A DNA stretch of 37,719 nucleotides from Clostridia bacterium. Lineage in GTDB: Bacteria; Bacillota; Clostridia; Christensenellales; UBA1242. The stretch's first letter is position 1. Each line of letters starts with the position of its first letter. The notes beneath the pieces are model-generated. The model was given only the letters and a program-made list of their open reading frames with translations. It did no database searches and was not told the DNA's origin. Location: the NCBI GenBank assembly GCA_017623705.1, contig JAGAOQ010000009.1:1-37719 (forward strand), in the 5' to 3' direction. The translations under genes were made by a program, and so were the position numbers. Positions 32,963 through 37,719 of this stretch are shown piece after piece.

Positions 32963-35900
32963 TTATTTTATTGTCGAAGTCGTTTCAGCATCAACTGGTG
33001 CGACAACTTTTTTGCGTTTATCACGGCAGAAGATAGCATAGAAAGCCGGAACAACGAACAAAGTTGTAACTGTACCGAACAATAAACCGCCGATTGAAAC
33101 AACAGCTAATGGTTGCATCATTGCCCCGCTACCACCAGGGTTAAAGAACGACCAACCGAAAGCCATTGGCACCATCGCCAAAATTGTCGTCAACGCCGTC
33201 ATGAAGATTGGACGGATACGAGTATGGATTGCCGAAACCAAAGCTTCTTTTACGGACAAGCCATCACGACGAGCTTGGTTAGTGTAATCGACCGCCAAAA
33301 TACCGTTGTTAATGACGACACCCATTAAGATTAAGCAACCAATCAAAGCAGGAATTGATAACGGCATACCGCACATTGCTAACAAGATGAATGCACCCGT
33401 GAAGCCCAACGGTACGCAAATCAAAATGATAAACGGCATCAAAAAAGATTGGAAGATGGCGACCATCACCAAATAAATCAACAAGAACCCAACGAGCAAC
33501 GCCATACCCATTGACGAGTAAGTTTCGTTCATTTGTTCTTCCAGACCGTTGTCCAAAATTGAAACAGTTTTGTATTGTTCACTGTCCATTAGTTCGTCGA
33601 GATAGTCATTTAAGGTAGTTTGAATTTTGTTGGTATCTGCACTTGGGTTAGCTTTAACCGCAATCGTAGTTGCATAACGACCATTCGTCTTCACAATTTT
33701 GATACCCTTGTTTTGGTCGTAGACGATACTGCGAATACCTAATTCATCAATTTGTTCGGTAAATTTACTTTCCAAATCTTTGGCGAAGTTGTCCAAAATA
33801 CCGCAAGATACTTCATACGCAGTTTCGGTTGCCGTCGCACTAGCATCAACTGTCAACGTTACGGAAACTTCGTTCGACATCAACGCACTTGCCATTGAAG
33901 ATGTTGCCACTTCAATATCGGCGAAATTTTCATTTTCCGCACTGTCTTTGTAACTTTGTAACGCATTGTAAAGTTTTTCACTTGCTTCATCAGTCGTTAA
34001 ACTTCGTTTATCTTTCAACTTAATTTCAACGGTAACTTGCGATACCCCACCCGACAAGACATTTGCCCCCGAGTCGTACGCAATCACGCACTTTTCCACA
34101 TCATCGCCCAAAGTACTTAATACTTCGTCGTACAATGGTTGAGCCAAATCTTCTTTGTTTGCCACAGTTTTGCCGTCAGCGGTTAAAGACGCCGACACCG
34201 ACAAAGTTCCTTCGTCAGTCGCAGGCATTAAAATGAACCCGTTAACTAGCAACAAACAAGCCGAACCAACAAACAAAACAAATGCCAAAGCGACTGTTAG
34301 CCATTTTTTATTGATACAGAAACGTAAAGTTTTGTCAAAAATTTGGTCCACAGCATGGATAAACTTTTGCCAACCCAAACGAACTTTTTGCCACCATTTC
34401 GGTTGCTTTTTTTCCGCCACAGTAACTGCTTTTGGTGTTTTGGGATTGATTTTGAAAGTTGCAACAATCGAAGGCAAGAACATAACCGCCACAACGAAAG
34501 AACATAACAAAGACAAAATGACAACCCAAACTAAATCGGTGAACATTTGCATCATTATGCCTTCCAAGAAAAACATCGGGAAGAAAACACAAATTGTAGT
34601 TAACGATGAAGCTAACATCGCCAACATAATTTGCGACGAACCTTTAATGCAGGCATCTTTGAGTGGCATACCCTTGTTGCGTAAACGGAAAATATTTTCC
34701 AAAACGACGACCGAGTTATCAACCAACATACCGACTGCCAAAGCAAGACCCGACATGGAAATGATATTCAAATTGATACCCATGAAATACATCGCAACGA
34801 ACGTGCCGACCAAAGCCAACGGAATTGAGATACCAATCGCCAAAGTCATTTTCAAAGAACGTAAGAACAAGAACAAGATGACCAATGCCAATAAACCGCC
34901 GATGATTAAGTTTTCACCGACCGAACCGATTGACTGGTTGATGTAGTCGCCTTGACTGCTGGTGATGTCGAAAGAAAAATCAGGGTGTTCCGCTTGAATT
35001 TTGTTCAAAGTCTTAATGACGTTGGCACAAACTTCGGCAGTAACCGCATTGCTACTCTTTTGGATTGAGATGCTAAAAGTTTGAGTTAATTTTTCGCCAC
35101 TACCTTGCCAAGCTTTGTCTTCGCTGGTCAAGCTGTTTTCGATGTTAGAAGTAACGGTACCAACGCCAACAGTAGTTGAAATTTTGTTCAAAACTTCACT
35201 TTCCAACCAAGCTTGTTTTTCCGCATCGTCAGTTGTTCCGTCGTAAGCAACTGTAACGTACATTACCGCCAACAAAGACGGGTCAATTTTCAAAATAGTT
35301 TTGTTGAATTTTGTGCCGTAAGCAATGGTATCGTCCAAAGCCAGATTTTCAAAAGCCAAAGCCAACGCAGCTAAATCAACCGTCGTATCGCTGTTGTATT
35401 CCAAACTCAACATCACCAAGCCAGCAGATAACATCGAAGTACTGCTGGTATTTTGGATTCCGTTCACGCTCGACAAAGCCATCAAAGCATCGTCCGTGAT
35501 GTTTTCCATTTGACGACTGTTCGGCATCACACTTGCCAAGATTGCTTGCGGTGCGTCTTCGGTTCCGTTTTCTACCGCTTCAAGATAATGATTCAATAAT
35601 AAATTATCGGCGTTGATGTTGGTTGGCTCGATTTTACCCGCCAAGTACAACATCATTTCTTTGCTGTCGTCCGCCAACAAAACCGCTCCCGTCGCATCGC
35701 CAGTATAACGAGTATCCCCGCCCACTGCTGTGGTGGCACGGTCGACGATTGCCGTCAACTTTTCGTTGTACTGTTCCATTAAATAGGTTTCGTTCGGACT
35801 TAACACCACAACGGCATAAGGCAAATTCATGGACGGGAACAAGTCCACCGACATTTTGGAAAACGCAAACACGCCCAAAACGATAATTGCCATAATGCAA

Positions 35901-35989
35901 ACAAAAACGGTGTACGGTTTTTGTACACCTATTTTTGCAAACCAATTTTCCTTAATATTTTGATCTAATAATTCTTGATTTGTTGCCAT
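32963..35989 (-). CDS. RND family transporter (HAE1/SwrC-like)
   Basis: A 1008-residue RND transporter with the two-fold pattern of one helix, a large outer domain and a helix cluster, repeated. Seen here: the N-terminal helix (about 25-46), the GMLVDNSVVVLENI motif in the first cluster (the usual DD-type proton-relay pair is D-N here), and the second cluster with GVVINNGILAVDY. The first outer loop begins YAVVVLSPNETYLMEQ rather than the common YPGAS-type segment and looks shortened. RND pumps of this group occur in Gram-positives (SwrC), where they export surfactants or lipids. No membrane fusion protein or outer-membrane factor gene is nearby. A promoter with TTGACA ends eight bases before the ATG. 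Confidence 0.93.
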   Translation of the reverse strand: MATNQELLDQNIKENWFAKIGVQKPYTVFVCIMAIIVLGVFAFSKMSVDLFPSMNLPYAVVVLSPNETYLMEQYNEKLTAIVDRATTAVGGDTRYTGDATGAVLLADDSKEMMLYLAGKIEPTNINADNLLLNHYLEAVENGTEDAPQAILASVMPNSRQMENITDDALMALSSVNGIQNTSSTSMLSAGLVMLSLEYNSDTTVDLAALALAFENLALDDTIAYGTKFNKTILKIDPSLLAVMYVTVAYDGTTDDAEKQAWLESEVLNKISTTVGVGTVTSNIENSLTSEDKAWQGSGEKLTQTFSISIQKSSNAVTAEVCANVIKTLNKIQAEHPDFSFDITSSQGDYINQSIGSVGENLIIGGLLALVILFLFLRSLKMTLAIGISIPLALVGTFVAMYFMGINLNIISMSGLALAVGMLVDNSVVVLENIFRLRNKGMPLKDACIKGSSQIMLAMLASSLTTICVFFPMFFLEGIMMQMFTDLVWVVILSLLCSFVVAVMFLPSIVATFKINPKTPKAVTVAEKKQPKWWQKVRLGWQKFIHAVDQIFDKTLRFCINKKWLTVALAFVLFVGSACLLLVNGFILMPATDEGTLSVSASLTADGKTVANKEDLAQPLYDEVLSTLGDDVEKCVIAYDSGANVLSGGVSQVTVEIKLKDKRSLTTDEASEKLYNALQSYKDSAENENFADIEVATSSMASALMSNEVSVTLTVDASATATETAYEVSCGILDNFAKDLESKFTEQIDELGIRSIVYDQNKGIKIVKTNGRYATTIAVKANPSADTNKIQTTLNDYLDELMDSEQYKTVSILDNGLEEQMNETYSSMGMALLVGFLLIYLVMVAIFQSFLMPFIILICVPLGFTGAFILLAMCGMPLSIPALIGCLILMGVVINNGILAVDYTNQARRDGLSVKEALVSAIHTRIRPIFMTALTTILAMVPMAFGWSFFNPGGSGAMMQPLAVVSIGGLLFGTVTTLFVVPAFYAIFCRDKRKKVVAPVDAETTSTIK

Positions 35990-35997
35990 AAGTACTT

Positions 35998-36026
35998 ATT
36001 ATGTACCCGCAACCGCAATTTGTCAA
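35998..36026 (-). promoter_or_regulatory. Leaderless-type promoter of the RND gene
   Basis: Minus-strand TTGACA (36026-36021), a 17-bp spacer, CATAAT (36003-35998), then 8 bases to the ATG at 35989. No Shine-Dalgarno sequence is present. Confidence 0.75.
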
Positions 36027-36047
36027 TCTACGTCGGCAATTTTTTAC

Positions 36048-37719
36048 TTACGCATTTTTATTGCGGTTGAGAATGTAGTGTTCACTACCACTTGAATAGT
36101 AAATATTTGTACCGTCCGTCCAAACTGAGTTTCCATTTATATATTGGTAACCATACCAAGTTTTTTTCGTCCAAGTTTTGGTTTCTTGATCCAAAACATA
36201 TTGATAATTTGAACCATTAGAATAATAAATATTTTCACCGTCCGTCCAAATGTTATTATCGGCATAAAAATTAGTGTACCCATTCCAAGTTACAGGTTCC
36301 CATACATAATTTTCTTTTAAGACATATTGACTGCTTCCGCATGAATAATATGTATTTTCACCATCAGTCCATATATATTGACCATTCAAATATGACACAC
36401 CAGTAAAAGTAATTTTTTCCCATGTGTAACCATCTTTTAATACATAGGTATCGCCACTTGAAAAGTAATAATTTTTACCATCTGTCCAAATACATTCCCC
36501 ATTAAACGGAATAAAATCACCGTTCCATGTCATTGGTTCCCATGTATCATTATCTTTCAAAATATATTGAATTTGATCATTATAAGAAAAATATGTATCC
36601 ACACCATCAGTCCAAACATAACGACCATAGAAAGGGCTATTAGAATCAAGACTTTCTAACCCGTACCAAGTTTTTGCGGACCATTTCTGCGTATCAACAT
36701 CATAAGCATAATGCGTATCATTCCATGAATAGTAAATATTTTTATTATTATCTTGCCACAATCCTGCTTTACAATCCATGTAACTTTGTCCCCAACCATA
36801 CCAAGTAGTTAATTGCCAATTATAATCACTATCCAAAACCATGTGTAGATCATTATTAGAATAATATAAATTATTACCATCTGACCAAGTATCTCGTCCA
36901 TAAAAATTATTTGTATATTCATTAACAGTGCTTACAACTTTATTCCATGTATTACCTTCTAAAAGATATTGCCCATTGCAATAAAAATCATTACCAACCT
37001 TACAAATATCTTCCCCATTAAAACTGGTTACATTGACCCAAGTTTGTTTTTCCCAGGTATTACCATTTAACACATATTGATTGCTACCGTTTGAATAGTA
37101 AGTTTTTTCACCGTCCGTCCAAATATATTGACGATTATAACTGGTTAAACCTGTCCATTCTTTAATTTCCCAAGTATCGCCATTTAATACATATTGATCA
37201 CTACCGTTTGAATAGTAAGTTTTTTCACCGTCCGTCCAAATATATTGACCATTACAACTGGTTAAACCATTCCATGCAATTTTTTCCCAAGTATTATCTG
37301 CACCTAAAACGTATTGATTACTGCTATATGAATAATAAATTTTTTCGCCGTCCGTCCAAACATCATCACCCTCAAAACTAGTTAAACCATTCCATGTGAT
37401 TTTTTCCCAAGTATTATTTGCACCCAAAACATAATGTTCACTAACATTTGAATAAAAGGTATTTTCGCCGTCCGTCCAAACATACTTACCACTAAGATTT
37501 TTACACAAACCACCCCATGAAGCCACGGTAAGCCAATCTTTTTCCACCATGTTCGCCACAAATTTGGTATTTTCTTTAATCGTGGTACTGCCCGTCATTT
37601 TGTCGCCTGCCCCGTCAATTTTCCAGCCGTCGAAAGCGTGTGTGTCGGTATCAGGTCCAGTTGGCAATGAAACGCTGTTGCCTTTTTTGGTAACGTCGAT
37701 TTTCCAAATTTTACCGTCG
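36048..37719 (-). CDS. Secreted 12-repeat WTDG protein, 5' end beyond the window
   Basis: Partial: the frame is open to the right edge, so the true start and any signal peptide are outside. The first visible part (about 65 residues) resembles a Listeria-Bacteroides/InlB-type repeat ending in a GW turn. About twelve repeats of 37-45 residues follow, each with a core like YIWTDGEKTYYS, then QYVL and a W-E-x-x-x-W end. The aromatic-rich beta pattern suggests kelch-like propeller blades; twelve would allow two six-bladed propellers, which is inference. It ends without LPXTG, membrane helix or basic tail. Repeats 5 to 7 are the most diverged. Like the gene at 3134-4210 it is AT-richer than the housekeeping genes. 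Probably a cell-surface or secreted adhesin-like protein. Confidence 0.85.
   Translation of the reverse strand, partial: DGKIWKIDVTKKGNSVSLPTGPDTDTHAFDGWKIDGAGDKMTGSTTIKENTKFVANMVEKDWLTVASWGGLCKNLSGKYVWTDGENTFYSNVSEHYVLGANNTWEKITWNGLTSFEGDDVWTDGEKIYYSYSSNQYVLGADNTWEKIAWNGLTSCNGQYIWTDGEKTYYSNGSDQYVLNGDTWEIKEWTGLTSYNRQYIWTDGEKTYYSNGSNQYVLNGNTWEKQTWVNVTSFNGEDICKVGNDFYCNGQYLLEGNTWNKVVSTVNEYTNNFYGRDTWSDGNNLYYSNNDLHMVLDSDYNWQLTTWYGWGQSYMDCKAGLWQDNNKNIYYSWNDTHYAYDVDTQKWSAKTWYGLESLDSNSPFYGRYVWTDGVDTYFSYNDQIQYILKDNDTWEPMTWNGDFIPFNGECIWTDGKNYYFSSGDTYVLKDGYTWEKITFTGVSYLNGQYIWTDGENTYYSCGSSQYVLKENYVWEPVTWNGYTNFYADNNIWTDGENIYYSNGSNYQYVLDQETKTWTKKTWYGYQYINGNSVWTDGTNIYYSSGSEHYILNRNKNA
37084..37267. repeat. 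Near-identical 117-bp tandem repeat units
   Basis: The blocks starting at 37084 and 37201 are almost identical for about 65 bases, with a period of 117 bp (39 codons). The string ACCGTCCGTCC (encoding the Trp-Thr-Asp-Gly core on the minus strand) recurs elsewhere in the gene. This points to recent duplication or gene conversion. Confidence 0.85.

Noticed and set aside
34155..34946. A 263-codon open frame on the plus strand inside the RND gene
   Set aside because: It is exactly antisense to a well-conserved RND coding region, is Lys/Asn/Thr-rich without domain features, and has no ribosome site.
36018..36027. 0A-box-like ATTTGTCAAT at the RND promoter
   Set aside because: A consensus TTGACA -35 followed by A automatically resembles the box; there is one copy and a normal 17-bp spacer.
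37084..37267. CRISPR-like direct repeats
   Set aside because: The repeats are 117-bp protein-coding units that keep the reading frame, with no unique spacers of uniform length and no cas genes.

Overview
The window looks like chromosome from a moderately AT-rich (about 40% GC by eye), endospore-forming member of the Bacillota, most likely a Clostridia-like lineage. The evidence is a spoIIE gene, a gerA/gerB/gerC-like germination receptor operon, a cwlD-type cortex amidase, AddAB in place of RecBCD, and a bacterial class I lysyl-tRNA synthetase. I cannot name a genus. Many conserved proteins are shorter than their usual family length (MnmE, MnmG, AddA, AddB, ComEC, all three Ger subunits), which suggests a streamlined lineage.

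Layout. 1-3130: tRNA modification pair mnmE-mnmG (+), closed by a bidirectional terminator. 3134-4210: an AT-richer unknown gene (-). 4382-6517: class I lysS and a small unknown gene (-). 6564-8986: germination receptor operon (+). 8958-14816: addB-addA plus a small membrane protein (-). 14907-16073: U32 family protein (+). 16042-22035: spoIIE-recR-unknown-comEC-holA (-). 22161-24794: secA (+), then a bidirectional terminator. 24834-28285: two ABC exporter half-transporters (-). 28301-29717: cwlD, a cysteine-rich mini-protein and a single-pass membrane protein (+). 29714-36026: ABC-F protein, a lipid-anchored-looking or membrane-anchored surface protein, a small coiled-coil membrane protein and an RND transporter (all -). 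36048 to the right edge: a secreted 12-repeat protein cut by the window end (-). No tRNA, rRNA, CRISPR array or insertion sequence was seen, and no gene-free stretch exceeds 300 bases; the longest is 4211-4381.

Three observations stand out. First, eleven genes that begin transcription units have a sigma-A-like -10 box ending only 5-8 bases before the ATG and no Shine-Dalgarno sequence. Ten of them have a -35 that begins TTG. These mRNAs should be leaderless, while genes inside operons mostly have good Shine-Dalgarno sequences. Second, the spoIIE promoter has a 22-bp spacer and three TGTCAA boxes spaced by 10 and 20 bp, an arrangement like Spo0A-activated sporulation promoters of Bacillus. Third, the ABC exporter pair next to cwlD has lost the catalytic residues of both nucleotide-binding domains. 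A reduced germination receptor is a fourth unusual element.

Functional links: the sporulation genes (spoIIE, cwlD, ger operon) are scattered among DNA repair and recombination (addAB, recR, comEC, holA), translation (lysS, mnmEG, ABC-F) and envelope functions (secA, RND, ABC exporters, surface proteins).
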